Source: Anaerolineaceae bacterium UBA5365 (GTDB lineage: Bacteria; Chloroflexota; Anaerolineae; Anaerolineales; Anaerolineaceae). Taken from it: a DNA stretch of 17,568 bases. The stretch is from contig DHPL01000009.1 of NCBI GenBank assembly GCA_002407905.1, forward strand, positions 26,186-43,753, written 5' to 3'. A program made the position numbers and the translations under genes. The notes under the pieces are model-generated. The model was not told where the DNA came from. It was given only the letters and a program-made list of their open reading frames with translations, and ran no database searches. Below are positions 1 through 8,383 of the stretch, in pieces. Each line of letters starts with the position of its first letter. Position 1 is the first letter of the stretch.

Positions 1-920
1 ACCATACCGGCATAAAGGCCCATCACGATGAAGGCGCCGAGCAGGCCGGTTTCTTCCACGATCACAGCAAAAATACTGTCTGTATGCGCCAGCGGCAGGC
101 CGGTGAACTTGGTGGTAGCCTGGCCCAGGCCTACGCCGAAGATGCGCCCTTTGATGATGGCTTCGTAGGTGCGCTGGATATGATAGGAACTTTGCATGGG
201 GTCATTCATGCCATCGATCAGCTGATGGATACGGGCTTGAGCGGTCGGCATTACCTTGTAGACCAGGAAACCCACCGCGATGCCGCCAACCATGATAAGC
301 AGAAGCTGTTTCCAATCGCCCCCGGCCACGTAGTAAAGCAGCACGCCCAGGATGGCGATGGTGCCCGCGGCAGAAATATCCGGCTGGGCGATGATCAGGC
401 CGGCAACAACGCTGATGATCAGCAGGAGGGGAATAAAGCCATCTTTGATACTCTTTAATTCTTCCTTGCGGCCGGAGAGCCAGAAGGAGAGATAGATGAT
501 GATCCCCATTTTGGCTAATTCGCCCGGCTGCACCGAGCCGTTGAACAAGGTGCGCTGGGAGTTGTAACGGATATCCCCAAAGATCAGGACCGAGAGCAAA
601 ATGACCACCACGCCCAGCATCATCAGGACGACGACTTTGCCGTAGACGTGATAATCGATCACGCTCAAAACCAGAGCCACCATAATACCCACTGCTACAA
701 AGACCACCTGGCGGGAGAAAACGAAGGTGGTGGGCTGTTTGATGAGCAGGGAGGCATCCCAGGAGGAGGAATAGACCATCAGCATGCCTACCACAAGCAA
801 GCTTGAAATGATCAGCAGCAGAGGCACATCTACGGGCAGGGTTGCCACGTAATTGCGCCGGCGCAGCTTGCTGGTGGCCTGCGGTTTGATTTGGGGCCGA
901 TCTAAAGCGCGTTCACCCAT
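1..920 (-). CDS. ftsW: FtsW, SEDS-family septal peptidoglycan polymerase (3' end outside window)
   Basis: This is a polytopic inner-membrane SEDS protein that polymerises lipid II into glycan strands at the septum, working with the class B PBP encoded upstream. About 306 residues are present; the C-terminus lies beyond the left edge, so the final conserved P-x-x-x-G-x-S loop is not seen. After a short basic cytoplasmic head (LRRRNY), hydrophobic helices begin with LPVDVPLLLIISS. Family motifs are clear: QPGELAKMG, AQPDISAAGT, GVGLGQATTKF, LPLAHTDSIFAVIVEETGLL. The chosen start is ATG at 918-920, inside the 3' end of murD (19-bp overlap), with GGAG 13 nt upstream. The gene is not an uninterrupted start-to-stop ORF here because of the edge. 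FtsW rather than RodA is inferred from its dcw position. Family call is very sure, start moderately sure. Confidence 0.93.
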   Translation of the reverse strand, partial: MGERALDRPQIKPQATSKLRRRNYVATLPVDVPLLLIISSLLVVGMLMVYSSSWDASLLIKQPTTFVFSRQVVFVAVGIMVALVLSVIDYHVYGKVVVLMMLGVVVILLSVLIFGDIRYNSQRTLFNGSVQPGELAKMGIIIYLSFWLSGRKEELKSIKDGFIPLLLIISVVAGLIIAQPDISAAGTIAILGVLLYYVAGGDWKQLLLIMVGGIAVGFLVYKVMPTAQARIHQLIDGMNDPMQSSYHIQRTYEAIIKGRIFGVGLGQATTKFTGLPLAHTDSIFAVIVEETGLLGAFIVMGLYAGM

Positions 921-2290
921 TGCCGGTACATTTCTCCACGTTCCGCAAAATCTTTGAATGCGTCAAAGCTGGTGCCGCCCGGTGAGAGTAAAACAACATC
1001 ACCGGGAACGGCCTGGGCGGCAGCTGTTTTGACTGCCTCTTGCAGGGTCTTGCATTTCACCACGCTGGCCAGGCTTTGGCCGCGTTGGCGGGGGCCGATC
1101 GCTTCGGCGATCAGTTCGGCAGCTTCGCCAAAGAGCAAAACGCGGCTGGCGCGTCTGCGCACTACTTCAGCCAATTTGGACCAGGGCAGGTCTTTATCCC
1201 GGCCGCCGAGCAGGAGGACGAGGGGCTGATCAAAGGCTTCGATGGCGGCCAGCACCCGCTCCGGGGCCGTCGCGATCGAATCGTTGTAATAATCCACGCC
1301 GTTGAGGCTGCGGACGAATTCCAGGCGGTGGGGTACACCGCTGAACGCTTCCACCGCGCTCTGGATGGCGGGCAGCGCCAGGCTGGCGCCAGCGGCAATG
1401 GCACAGGCGGCCAAGACATTGGCCAGATTGTGTTTGCCGCGCAGCAGCACCCAATCCACAGGGAACATCTTGAGCTGATCGCGGTAGATTTGCAGCCAAA
1501 TCTGGTCTTTTTCGATGTAGGTGCCGTTCTCTCGCGTACCAGGCTTTTGGAAGCCAAAACTGATCAAATCGGTGCGTAATTGCTCTGTGAGCGCCCAACT
1601 GCCCGGGTCTTCACGGTTGAGCACGGCCACATCACCTTGTTTCTGGTGCAGGATGATCCGGGCTTTGGCTGCCGTGTAAGCGCTCATGCTGCCATGCCGG
1701 TCGAGATGGTTGGGGGTGATATTAAGCACCGCAGCGATGTTCGGCGAAATGCTCATCAGTTCCAGCTGGAAACTGGAGAGCTCCAGGATAGCCAGGTCGT
1801 CGGGGTGCATCTCATCAACGTCCTCGATGAGCGAGTTGCCGATATTCCCTCCAACCCATGCACGGCGGCGATTGCCCTTCATGGCAAAGAAGGCCTCGGC
1901 CATTTTGCCCACCAGGGCGGTGGTTGTGGTTTTTCCGGCGCTGCCGGTGATGCCGATGGTTTGGCAGGGGCAGGCTTCCAGGAAGAGCTGGCTGTCATTG
2001 CTGAGCGCGATACCGCGGGATTGTGCTTCACGCACAAAGGCGCTGGCGGGGTCCACGCCACCGGAAAGGCAGAGCAGGTCTGCGCCTTCCAGGATGCTGG
2101 CAGGGTGCCCGCCAAAGGCAAGACGGATACCGCTGCCTTCCAGGCTGGCTGCCTGGCTGGCGAGTTCATCCGCGCTGCGGGAGTCGGTGAGGGTAACCGC
2201 AGCCCCATGCTTGGCCAGGTAGCGGCTCAGAGCCAGGCCCTGCCGGGCGGCTCCCATCACAACTACCTGCATGTCCTTATAATCGCGCAT
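902..2290 (-). CDS. murD: UDP-N-acetylmuramoyl-L-alanine--D-glutamate ligase MurD
   Basis: Cytoplasmic ATP-dependent ligase that adds D-glutamate to UDP-MurNAc-L-Ala. At 462 aa it is of usual length. Visible motifs in order: N-terminal nucleotide-like fold (VVVMGAARQG, residues 9-18), ATP P-loop GSAGKTTTT (116-124, Lys120), ELSSFQLE (170-177), NHLDRH (194-199), KHNLAN (286-291), PHRLE (320-324), NDSIATAPE (336-344) and the C-terminal SPGGTSFDAFKDFAERG (436-452). The signature usually written NDSKATN has Ile in place of Lys at 339. The start ATG at 2288-2290 lies 1 bp after the mraY stop, with AGGA about 8 nt upstream inside the last mraY codons, so coupling is likely. An in-frame ATG six codons further in is possible. 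The 3' end overlaps ftsW. Confidence 0.97.
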   Translation of the reverse strand: MRDYKDMQVVVMGAARQGLALSRYLAKHGAAVTLTDSRSADELASQAASLEGSGIRLAFGGHPASILEGADLLCLSGGVDPASAFVREAQSRGIALSNDSQLFLEACPCQTIGITGSAGKTTTTALVGKMAEAFFAMKGNRRRAWVGGNIGNSLIEDVDEMHPDDLAILELSSFQLELMSISPNIAAVLNITPNHLDRHGSMSAYTAAKARIILHQKQGDVAVLNREDPGSWALTEQLRTDLISFGFQKPGTRENGTYIEKDQIWLQIYRDQLKMFPVDWVLLRGKHNLANVLAACAIAAGASLALPAIQSAVEAFSGVPHRLEFVRSLNGVDYYNDSIATAPERVLAAIEAFDQPLVLLLGGRDKDLPWSKLAEVVRRRASRVLLFGEAAELIAEAIGPRQRGQSLASVVKCKTLQEAVKTAAAQAVPGDVVLLSPGGTSFDAFKDFAERGEMYRQWVNAL

Positions 2291-2291
2291 C

Positions 2292-3293
2292 TCAATATCC
2301 TATAAAAGTCAGGGCAAAGCCAAGCAAAGCCCCGATCATGGCGATGAGCCAGAAGCGCATCACTACCTGGGTTTCAGGCCAGCCCAACATCTCGAAGTGA
2401 TGGTGGATCGGCGCTTTTTTGAAGATCCGTTTTCCGCCGGTCATTCTGAAGTAATTCACCTGAATGACCACGCTCAGCATCTCAGCGGTGGGGATGATGG
2501 CGATCAGCGGCAGGAAGAGCCAACGGCCGGTCATGAGGGCAACCACGGCCAGGGAAGCGCCCAGGGCCTGGGAACCGGTGTCGCCCATGATCAGCGAAGC
2601 AGGCTTCACGTTGAACCAAAGGAAGCCAGCCAGGGCGCCAACCAGGGCAAAGCAAAAACGGGCGAGATAAACCTGGCCCTGCATCAGGGCGATGATGCCG
2701 TAAGCCGCAAAAGCGGTGAGGGAGATGAGGCCGGCCAGCCCATCGATGCCATCAGTGAAGTTGACGGCGTTGGCCATGGCCACAATGATGAAAGTGGCGA
2801 TTACCAGGTAGAACCAGCCGAACTCCAGCGGGAAGGGTGTGGTTGGCCAGAGGAGCTGGGGAACATCCAGGATATCCCTAAGCACGTAAGCGATCCCTAA
2901 TGCCATGGCCACCTGGATGAGGAACTTGGTGCGCGAGCGCATCCCCAGGCCGCGCCGGGGGCCGCGAACGCCTTCCCAGTCGTCGATGGCGCCCAGGATG
3001 GCAAAACCCCAGAGGGTAGCCAGCGGCACCAGAATGCTGGAGCCTAAAAGCGGAGCGCCAAAAATAGAAACGGCATTAAAGAGCACCGTAAGCAAGGTGA
3101 CCGGGATGAGGAACATAAAGCCGCCCATGGTGGGCACGCCCATCTTGGCCATATGGCTTTCGGGCTGGTCGGCTTTGATGATCTTGCCAAATTTGATGTG
3201 CTTGAGCATCCGGATGAAGGGATCGCCCCAGATCACCGAGAGCAGGAAGCTGATGCCGCCGATGGCAATGACCAGCGCCGTATCCTGCATCAT
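2292..3293 (-). CDS. mraY: Phospho-N-acetylmuramoyl-pentapeptide-transferase MraY
   Basis: Integral membrane enzyme that transfers phospho-MurNAc-pentapeptide to undecaprenyl phosphate, giving lipid I. The 333-aa protein is strongly hydrophobic with several helices. Motifs match the family: GVPTMGG (52-58), the Mg-binding DD pair in GAIDDWEG (101-108), NFTDGIDGLAGL (178-189), MGDTGSQALG (236-245), KRIFKKAPIHHHFE (288-301) and GWPETQVVMRFW (304-315). The start ATG at 3291-3293 overlaps the murF stop in an ATGA arrangement (4 bp) and has a strong GGAGGT 6 nt upstream inside murF. The next gene, murD, begins 1 bp after its stop. The gene is intact. Confidence 0.98.
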   Translation of the reverse strand: MMQDTALVIAIGGISFLLSVIWGDPFIRMLKHIKFGKIIKADQPESHMAKMGVPTMGGFMFLIPVTLLTVLFNAVSIFGAPLLGSSILVPLATLWGFAILGAIDDWEGVRGPRRGLGMRSRTKFLIQVAMALGIAYVLRDILDVPQLLWPTTPFPLEFGWFYLVIATFIIVAMANAVNFTDGIDGLAGLISLTAFAAYGIIALMQGQVYLARFCFALVGALAGFLWFNVKPASLIMGDTGSQALGASLAVVALMTGRWLFLPLIAIIPTAEMLSVVIQVNYFRMTGGKRIFKKAPIHHHFEMLGWPETQVVMRFWLIAMIGALLGFALTFIGY

Positions 3294-4702
3294 TGGGTCA
3301 CCTCCAGCGCGGCTACTACCGTATCCAGATGCAGACCGTTCGAGCCTTTGATCAGGACTACGTCGCCTGCCTTGAGTGTTTTCAGCAGGTAAACTTGCGC
3401 GTCTTCCTTGCGGGCAAACCAGTGGGCCCTCTGCGGGGAAAAACCAGACCGCAAGGCCGCCGAGCGGGTGATCGCGGAGCGCTCGCCGATGAGCACGAGT
3501 TCGTCTGCCACTTCGGCCGCACGCGCACCAACCAGTTGGTGGCCATCCTCTTCATAGCGGCCCAGTTCCAGCATGTCGCCTAATACGGCAACCTTCCGGC
3601 CGCTGAGGTCCTGCAGCAGGTTTAGCGCGGCAACTACAGACTGCGGGTTGGCATTGTAAGTATCGTCGATGAGCAGGGCGCCTGTTGCTGTGCGCGTGGT
3701 GACGATGCGCAGGCGTTCCGGGGTGTTTTTCAAGGCGTGGAAGATCCAATCCCAGCTCATGCCCAAAACCAGGCCAACTGAAGCGGCGCGCAGCATGGTG
3801 TAAACCGAATGGCGGCCGATAAGCGGAGCGGTGAGGTAATTGACTTCCTCGCCATAGTGCATGCGGCAGCGGATGCCCTCCAGGCCCATGCTTTCAACCT
3901 CATCTGCCCAAAGGTCGGCAGCGGGGTCCAGCCCGTAGGTAAAGACCCGGGCTACGGTCTGCTCGCGCATGGACAGCACGTTAGGGTCGTCCTGGTTGAG
4001 GATGGCAATCCCTTTCGGGGCGGCGGGCAGGGCTTGCACCAACTCGCTTTTGCCCTGACGAATGGCATCGATGCTGCCCGCGCGCTCGGCATGCACAGTA
4101 CCGATGTTCGTTACCACGCCAATCTGGGGCCGGGCGATATCGCAGAGCAGTTGGATCTCCCCGGGTACGTAAAAACCCATCTCCAGCACGGCAGCCTCGT
4201 GCTCGTCCGTGAGGCGCAGGAGGGTGAGCGGCAAACCGATCTCGTTATTTAGATTGCCTTCGTTTTTCAAAGTGAAAAAGCGGTGCGATAGGACCGAAGC
4301 AGTAAGTTCCTTGGTGGAGGTTTTACCCACGCTGCCGGTGACCCCGATCACTTTCAGGTCGAATTGGCCGCGCCAGTAGGCAGCGATTTGCTGCAGGGCT
4401 TGCAGGGCATTGGGAACCAGCAGACTGAAAGGGGCAGACTGAGGCAGAGCCTCGGAACGGACCAGGTCCACGACCGGGTAAGAAGACTCGATCGGCTTTT
4501 CGATGAGGGCGGCAACCGCGCCGGCCTTCAGGGCCTGGTCCACAAAGTTGTGTCCATCGGTGCTTTTACCGGGGAGGGCTATAAAAAGGCTGCCCTGGGA
4601 GGCCTTGCGGGAATCGATGCAGCCGCCTTCGATGATGAGGTCTTTTTCGAGGGCCAGGCTGCTGCCCAAGGCTTTGAGGGCGTGGTTAATGCTCAGGCGC
4701 AT
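3290..4702 (-). CDS. murF: UDP-N-acetylmuramoyl-tripeptide--D-alanyl-D-alanine ligase MurF
   Basis: Cytoplasmic ligase that adds D-Ala-D-Ala to the UDP-MurNAc-tripeptide. With the start used here it is 470 aa. Motifs: IDSRKASQGSLFIALPG (29-45, UDP-binding N-domain), GVTGSVGKTSTKE (120-132, Lys127), EGNLNNEIGLP (148-158), VLEMG (172-176), RQGKSEL (215-221, probable carbamylated Lys218), DDTYNANP (346-353), VLGDMLELG (373-381) and IKGSNG (451-456). The Mur motif H-x-x-N reads RHSVYT (297-302), so both usual asparagines are replaced. An in-frame upstream ATG at 4783 would add 27 residues encoded inside ftsI; the GGAGG 8 nt before the ATG at 4700-4702 decides for the shorter form. It follows the ftsI stop by 1 bp and overlaps mraY by 4 bp. 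No murE precedes it. Confidence 0.96.
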   Translation of the reverse strand: MRLSINHALKALGSSLALEKDLIIEGGCIDSRKASQGSLFIALPGKSTDGHNFVDQALKAGAVAALIEKPIESSYPVVDLVRSEALPQSAPFSLLVPNALQALQQIAAYWRGQFDLKVIGVTGSVGKTSTKELTASVLSHRFFTLKNEGNLNNEIGLPLTLLRLTDEHEAAVLEMGFYVPGEIQLLCDIARPQIGVVTNIGTVHAERAGSIDAIRQGKSELVQALPAAPKGIAILNQDDPNVLSMREQTVARVFTYGLDPAADLWADEVESMGLEGIRCRMHYGEEVNYLTAPLIGRHSVYTMLRAASVGLVLGMSWDWIFHALKNTPERLRIVTTRTATGALLIDDTYNANPQSVVAALNLLQDLSGRKVAVLGDMLELGRYEEDGHQLVGARAAEVADELVLIGERSAITRSAALRSGFSPQRAHWFARKEDAQVYLLKTLKAGDVVLIKGSNGLHLDTVVAALEVTQ

Positions 4703-4703
4703 G

Positions 4704-6476
4704 CTACCAACCTCCTGCCCATTCATCTTCCCGCACGGGGATGTCGGGCGGCAGATTGAGCATGACCACCAGTTCGTCAACAACCTGGGAGAAGATCGGG
4801 GCCATCACTTCCGAAGCCCACATCCCAATCTCAGGTGCTTCCAGCCAGAGGTAAACCATGTACTTGGGGTCTTCTACAGGGCCCCAGCCGACGAAAGAGA
4901 GGTTATACACACCCCAGAGGTATCCGCCAGGCGTTGGGATTTCAGCGGTGCCTGTTTTGCCAGCCACGCTGTAGCCATCCACGAGGGCGGTTGAGGATTC
5001 TTCCTCCAGGGAGACACTGAGCATGCGGGTCACCTCTTCGGCGGTTTTCGCCGAGATGGGGTTGCCGATTACCACCGGATTCACTTCGTACTGCTTGCCG
5101 TCGATGATCATGGCCTTCACCACGTGCGGGGCCATCATCTTGCCTTCGTTCGCCAGCGCGCTGATGGCGGTGATCATTTGGATGGGGGTGTTGGAAATGC
5201 CCTGGCCAAAGGAGTTGGTTGCCAGGTCGCTTTCGGTCCAGTTGGCAGAACCAGGCACCTTCATCGGCCAGTGGGCTTCGCTGCCCAGGTCGATGCCGGT
5301 ATTGCGGTCCAGGCCAAAGGCGCGCATGTAATCGTAAAATCGGTCCGCGCGCAATTGCAGGGCCATCCAGGTGAGGCAGACGTTCAGCGAGTGCTGCATG
5401 CAGCCGGTCATGGTTTGGGGGCCCCAGGCGCCGTCGTTCCAGTTATTGACCGTGATCCCGCCAACGGTTATCTCGCCGGTATCGTTGAAAACGCTGTCGT
5501 ACTCAATCGCGCCGGCATCGAGGGCGGCAGCCAGGGTGAGCACCTTGAAAACCGAACCGGTCTCATAGGTTTGGCTGACAGCCCGGTTGAAAGGGGTGGC
5601 ACCAGGGAAGATATCCCCGTAAGTCCAGTACTGATTGGGGTCAAGGCGCGGGGTGGTGGCCATGGCCATGATGCTGCCATCTTCAGGATTGGAGATGATG
5701 ATCGTGCCGCTTTTGGCTTCCTGGGTCTCAACTGCCTGGTCCAGGATGCGCTCGGCCATGGATTGGATCTCGCGGTCGATCGTGAGTACCACGGTCGCAC
5801 CCGGCGGGATCTCCTCCAGGTTTTGGATCTTCTGCGGGTCGTAGGACATGTAAACCTGTTTGGGTGTACCCGCCAGCAGATCGTTGTAGGTTTCTTCAAC
5901 GCCAAAATAGCCCAGGCCGTTGGTGCGGTCTTTAAAGCTGTAAAAACCGAGCACGTTCGAAGCCAGGGCATTCTCCGGATAGGAGCGCTTGTTGTAAGGG
6001 GTGATGATCAGGCCGGTGAGGTCTGGCCGGGTTTCGCCATCCTGCAGGTCACGGGTTTTGTACTCTTCGATCAGGGCCTCAAACTGGGCCACTTTGTCTT
6101 TATCTACAAAATTGTTCAAAACTGCGTACTTTAGCTTCCCATCCTCATTGCGGATGGTTTTCATTACGTCATTGTAGTCCAGACCCAAAACCGTGCTCAC
6201 AACGGTGGCTACGGTTTCTGCCTGGCGGATGCTGGGCAGGTCCAGGCCCACTTCGTAGACTGTTTCGTTGCCGGCGAGCAAACGGCCTTTGGCATCCAGG
6301 ATCATGCCGCGTTCCGGGTAGACCATCTGGTTGATGCCCATGTAATTTTCGGCGATGTCCAGAATGCGCTGTGCGCCAGGCAGGTTTTGGATGCGAACCA
6401 TCTGCGCGCCGATGGCGGTGAAGAGCAAGGAGATGGCGATGCAAACCAGGAGGAAGCGGTTGGAAGAGCGGTTCAT
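4704..6476 (-). CDS. ftsI: Class B penicillin-binding protein (FtsI/PBP3-like septal transpeptidase)
   Basis: Membrane-anchored D,D-transpeptidase that cross-links new septal peptidoglycan and partners with FtsW. The 590-aa protein has a short cytoplasmic tail, one N-terminal membrane helix (about 8-24), a PBP-dimer domain starting near PERGMILDAKGRLLAG (54-69), and a C-terminal transpeptidase domain. The catalytic triad of motifs is present: S-x-x-K as GSVFK with Ser308 and Lys311, S-x-N as SLN (363-365), and KTGT (507-510). FGQGISNTPIQ (423-433) is typical of class B enzymes. There is no glycosyltransferase domain and no PASTA repeat. The start ATG overlaps the ftsL stop by 4 bp, with GGAAGG 8 nt upstream. 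PBP2/MrdA is a formal alternative; the dcw position favours FtsI. Confidence 0.95.
   Translation of the reverse strand: MNRSSNRFLLVCIAISLLFTAIGAQMVRIQNLPGAQRILDIAENYMGINQMVYPERGMILDAKGRLLAGNETVYEVGLDLPSIRQAETVATVVSTVLGLDYNDVMKTIRNEDGKLKYAVLNNFVDKDKVAQFEALIEEYKTRDLQDGETRPDLTGLIITPYNKRSYPENALASNVLGFYSFKDRTNGLGYFGVEETYNDLLAGTPKQVYMSYDPQKIQNLEEIPPGATVVLTIDREIQSMAERILDQAVETQEAKSGTIIISNPEDGSIMAMATTPRLDPNQYWTYGDIFPGATPFNRAVSQTYETGSVFKVLTLAAALDAGAIEYDSVFNDTGEITVGGITVNNWNDGAWGPQTMTGCMQHSLNVCLTWMALQLRADRFYDYMRAFGLDRNTGIDLGSEAHWPMKVPGSANWTESDLATNSFGQGISNTPIQMITAISALANEGKMMAPHVVKAMIIDGKQYEVNPVVIGNPISAKTAEEVTRMLSVSLEEESSTALVDGYSVAGKTGTAEIPTPGGYLWGVYNLSFVGWGPVEDPKYMVYLWLEAPEIGMWASEVMAPIFSQVVDELVVMLNLPPDIPVREDEWAGGW
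4711..4715 (-). promoter_or_regulatory. Shine-Dalgarno site that fixes the murF start
   Basis: GGAGG on the minus strand, 8 nt before the murF ATG at 4702. It lies in the last codons of ftsI (encoding the terminal GGW), so ribosomes finishing ftsI can restart at once. It argues against the in-frame ATG 81 bp upstream. Confidence 0.85.
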
Positions 6477-6949
6477 GGGGACTGCCTTCCATCGCTGGCC
6501 CGGTTCTCGGCCAACTGCACGCGCAGCCAGTCCAGGAGCGAGCTGGTGAACTCTGGCAGGATGGCCGGGTTTTGATTGCCGGCTTGCACACTGGGGGCTG
6601 GAGCCAAAACGACCGTGGTTTTTGCTTCGTAACCGGGCACTTTGACGTAGAGGGCGTTGATGGGGTCGTACTCGGCCATTTCGAGGCTGTTCAGGCGTTC
6701 GTAGAGCGAGCGGGCTGAGGAAACCTGAGCCAAACGAGTGTTGGTATCCGCGATCTGCAGGCTGAGGCGGTCGATTTCGTATTCAAGTACCTGGATACGC
6801 CGTCCGGTAGAGGCTGCCCGGCCGCTCAGCGAGAGGTACACCCCCGCGACCGCAGCCAAAGCCACTAAAACAACCATAAAGGTCCCGATCCATTGGACCT
6901 GCTGGCGCCAGGGGGCTTGTCTATAAGCTTGCAGATAACTGTTCTTCAT
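6473..6949 (-). CDS. ftsL: FtsL/DivIC-like septum-formation protein
   Basis: A 158-aa single-pass protein with no catalytic motifs: a basic cytoplasmic head of about 20 residues, a membrane helix near 21-42 (GTFMVVLVALAAVAGVYLSL), then a probable coiled coil (about 45-80, with heptad-like VLEYEIDRLSLQIADTNTRL), and a Pro/Ala-rich outer tail. This layout and the position between rsmH and ftsI fit FtsL or DivIC, which with FtsB/DivIB form the scaffold activating FtsW-FtsI. Such proteins diverge too far to prove the name from sequence alone. The start is 30 bp after rsmH and has only a weak ribosome site. The stop overlaps ftsI by 4 bp. Confidence 0.75.
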   Translation of the reverse strand: MKNSYLQAYRQAPWRQQVQWIGTFMVVLVALAAVAGVYLSLSGRAASTGRRIQVLEYEIDRLSLQIADTNTRLAQVSSARSLYERLNSLEMAEYDPINALYVKVPGYEAKTTVVLAPAPSVQAGNQNPAILPEFTSSLLDWLRVQLAENRASDGRQSP

Positions 6950-6979
6950 AGCTCAATATTCCATGCAGATTCTGTGCCA

Positions 6980-7915
6980 TTAAAGCTTCTCTGCCACCCG
7001 CAGCTTGGCTGATCGAGAGCGCGGGTTCTCTCTTTGCTCTGCCTCGTCCGGAAGGATCAAATGCGGACGCAGCAGCTTGATACTGGCCTTGTGGCCGCAT
7101 GTGCACACCAGTTGTTCCGGCGGGCAAATGCAATCGGTGGAGGCCAGTTTGAAGGCCTGTTTCACCAAGCGGTCTTCCAGCGAATGGAAGCTGATCACGG
7201 CGATGCGGGCCCCAGGATGTAAAAGTTCGATCAAAAGCGGCAAGGCTTCTGCGATGGTAGTGAGTTCGCGGTTGACGGCGATGCGCAAGGCCTGAAAGGT
7301 GCGGGTGGCTGGATCTTGCTTTTCCGAGCTGCGCCCGATGCTTGCGCGCACGATCTGCGCGAGTTGGCTGGTTGTTTGGATGGGTCTTGCTTTGATGATG
7401 GCTTTGGCGATGCGGCGGGAGAAACGCTCCTCGCCGTATTGCCAGAGAAGGTCAGCCAGTTCTTTTTCAGTGATGCTTTGCAATAAATCCGCCGCGCTTT
7501 CGCCCTGATTGGGGTCGAAGCGCATATCCAAAGGCGCATCCTGCCTGAAAGAGAACCCCCGGTCGGCCTGGTCGAGCTGCATGGATGATACCCCCAGGTC
7601 CATCACAATGCCGTCTACGCCAGTCCATCCGAGGTCATCCACGAATTCTTTCGCATCCAAATAAGAGCCGTGGATGATGTGCACCCGCTTGCCGAAGCGC
7701 TCGGTGGCCTTTTTAGCCAGCTGAATGGCCGTAGGGTCCAGATCGAGCGCCAGCACTTGGCCGTGAGGGCTGCAGGCTTCCAGGATTCCCTGGGTGTGCC
7801 CGCCGGCCCCAGCGGTGCAGTCCAGATAATGTTTCGGACTGACGGGTGCCAGACTGTTGATGATTTCTTGGTAAAGTACGGGGCGATGGGGGCTAGTGTG
7901 CGCACCCATCGCCAT
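6980..7915 (-). CDS. rsmH: 16S rRNA (cytosine(1402)-N(4))-methyltransferase RsmH (MraW)
   Basis: SAM-dependent enzyme that N4-methylates C1402 of 16S rRNA in the ribosomal P site. The 311-aa protein has the expected HRPVLYQEII start (10-19), SAM-binding DCTAGAGGHTQGIL (32-45), LDLDP (57-61), MDLGVSSMQLDQADRGFSF (105-123), and ISFHSLEDRLVK near 240. A cysteine cluster CICPPEQLVCTCG follows, as in many family members, and the C-terminus NPRSRSAKLRVAEK is canonical. The start ATG at 7913-7915 overlaps the mraZ stop codon by one base (TAATG), with GAGG 6 nt upstream. It is the usual second gene of a dcw cluster. Confidence 0.98.
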   Translation of the reverse strand: MAMGAHTSPHRPVLYQEIINSLAPVSPKHYLDCTAGAGGHTQGILEACSPHGQVLALDLDPTAIQLAKKATERFGKRVHIIHGSYLDAKEFVDDLGWTGVDGIVMDLGVSSMQLDQADRGFSFRQDAPLDMRFDPNQGESAADLLQSITEKELADLLWQYGEERFSRRIAKAIIKARPIQTTSQLAQIVRASIGRSSEKQDPATRTFQALRIAVNRELTTIAEALPLLIELLHPGARIAVISFHSLEDRLVKQAFKLASTDCICPPEQLVCTCGHKASIKLLRPHLILPDEAEQRENPRSRSAKLRVAEKL

Positions 7916-8358
7916 TATTCACCTCGCGTTGAGATGTTGAACATAGCCCAGCGGTCCCCTTGCGCCTCTGGGTCATCGATCGCCTGGGCTTGCTTCTCCC
8001 AAGCTTCAGGCGACCAGATTTCAAAGTAATCTCCCGAACCAACCACCACTACCTCGCCTTCGAGATCGGCAAGCTTGCGCAGATTGGCAGGGATGAGGAT
8101 GCGCCCGGCACTGTCGTAGCTCAGTTCGGCAGCCCGGCTGAAAAGCGCGCGGTTGAGCGCGCGCGATTGCGGGTTGCCTAAAGAATTGCCAGCGGCGCTA
8201 TCGGCGAGCCTGCGGAAGGTCTCTTTGGGGTAGCCATTCAGGCAGCCATCAAAACCAACGGTCAGGTTGATCCCATCCACGCTCTGCGAACGGAAGGCCG
8301 CCGGTATGGAAAGCCTGCCTTTTGCGTCGATCGTGTGGGTGTACTCGCCTAAGAACAT
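7915..8358 (-). CDS. mraZ: MraZ transcriptional regulator of the dcw operon
   Basis: DNA-binding regulator made of two SpoVT/AbrB-like half domains. It is known in other bacteria to bind short direct repeats before its own gene and repress the division/wall cluster. The 147-aa protein starts with the canonical MFLGEYTHTIDAKGRLSIP; a second DSAGRILIP follows near 81-89, and YFEIWSPEAWE ends the second domain. An upstream in-frame ATG at 8424 would add 22 residues, but AAGGA about 10 nt before the ATG at 8356-8358 and the family start both support the shorter form. It is first in the operon. The four repeats upstream are its likely operator. Confidence 0.96.
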   Translation of the reverse strand: MFLGEYTHTIDAKGRLSIPAAFRSQSVDGINLTVGFDGCLNGYPKETFRRLADSAAGNSLGNPQSRALNRALFSRAAELSYDSAGRILIPANLRKLADLEGEVVVVGSGDYFEIWSPEAWEKQAQAIDDPEAQGDRWAMFNISTRGE

Positions 8359-8383
8359 TCGTTCTAATTCCTTTTTAATGGGC

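Noticed and set aside
1040..2305. Overlapping plus-strand ORFs (179, 241 and 178 codons) across murD
   Set aside because: Shadows of murD in other frames, with no ribosome site and no coherent protein family.
4703..4783. N-terminally extended MurF starting at ATG 4783
   Set aside because: The extra 27 residues fall in the ftsI coding region and do not resemble MurF. A GGAGG at correct distance marks the ATG at 4702.
5124..6134. Long plus-strand ORF (336 codons) antisense to ftsI
   Set aside because: ftsI on the other strand has every family motif. The antisense frame stays open because of codon bias, and its translation shows no recognisable domain.
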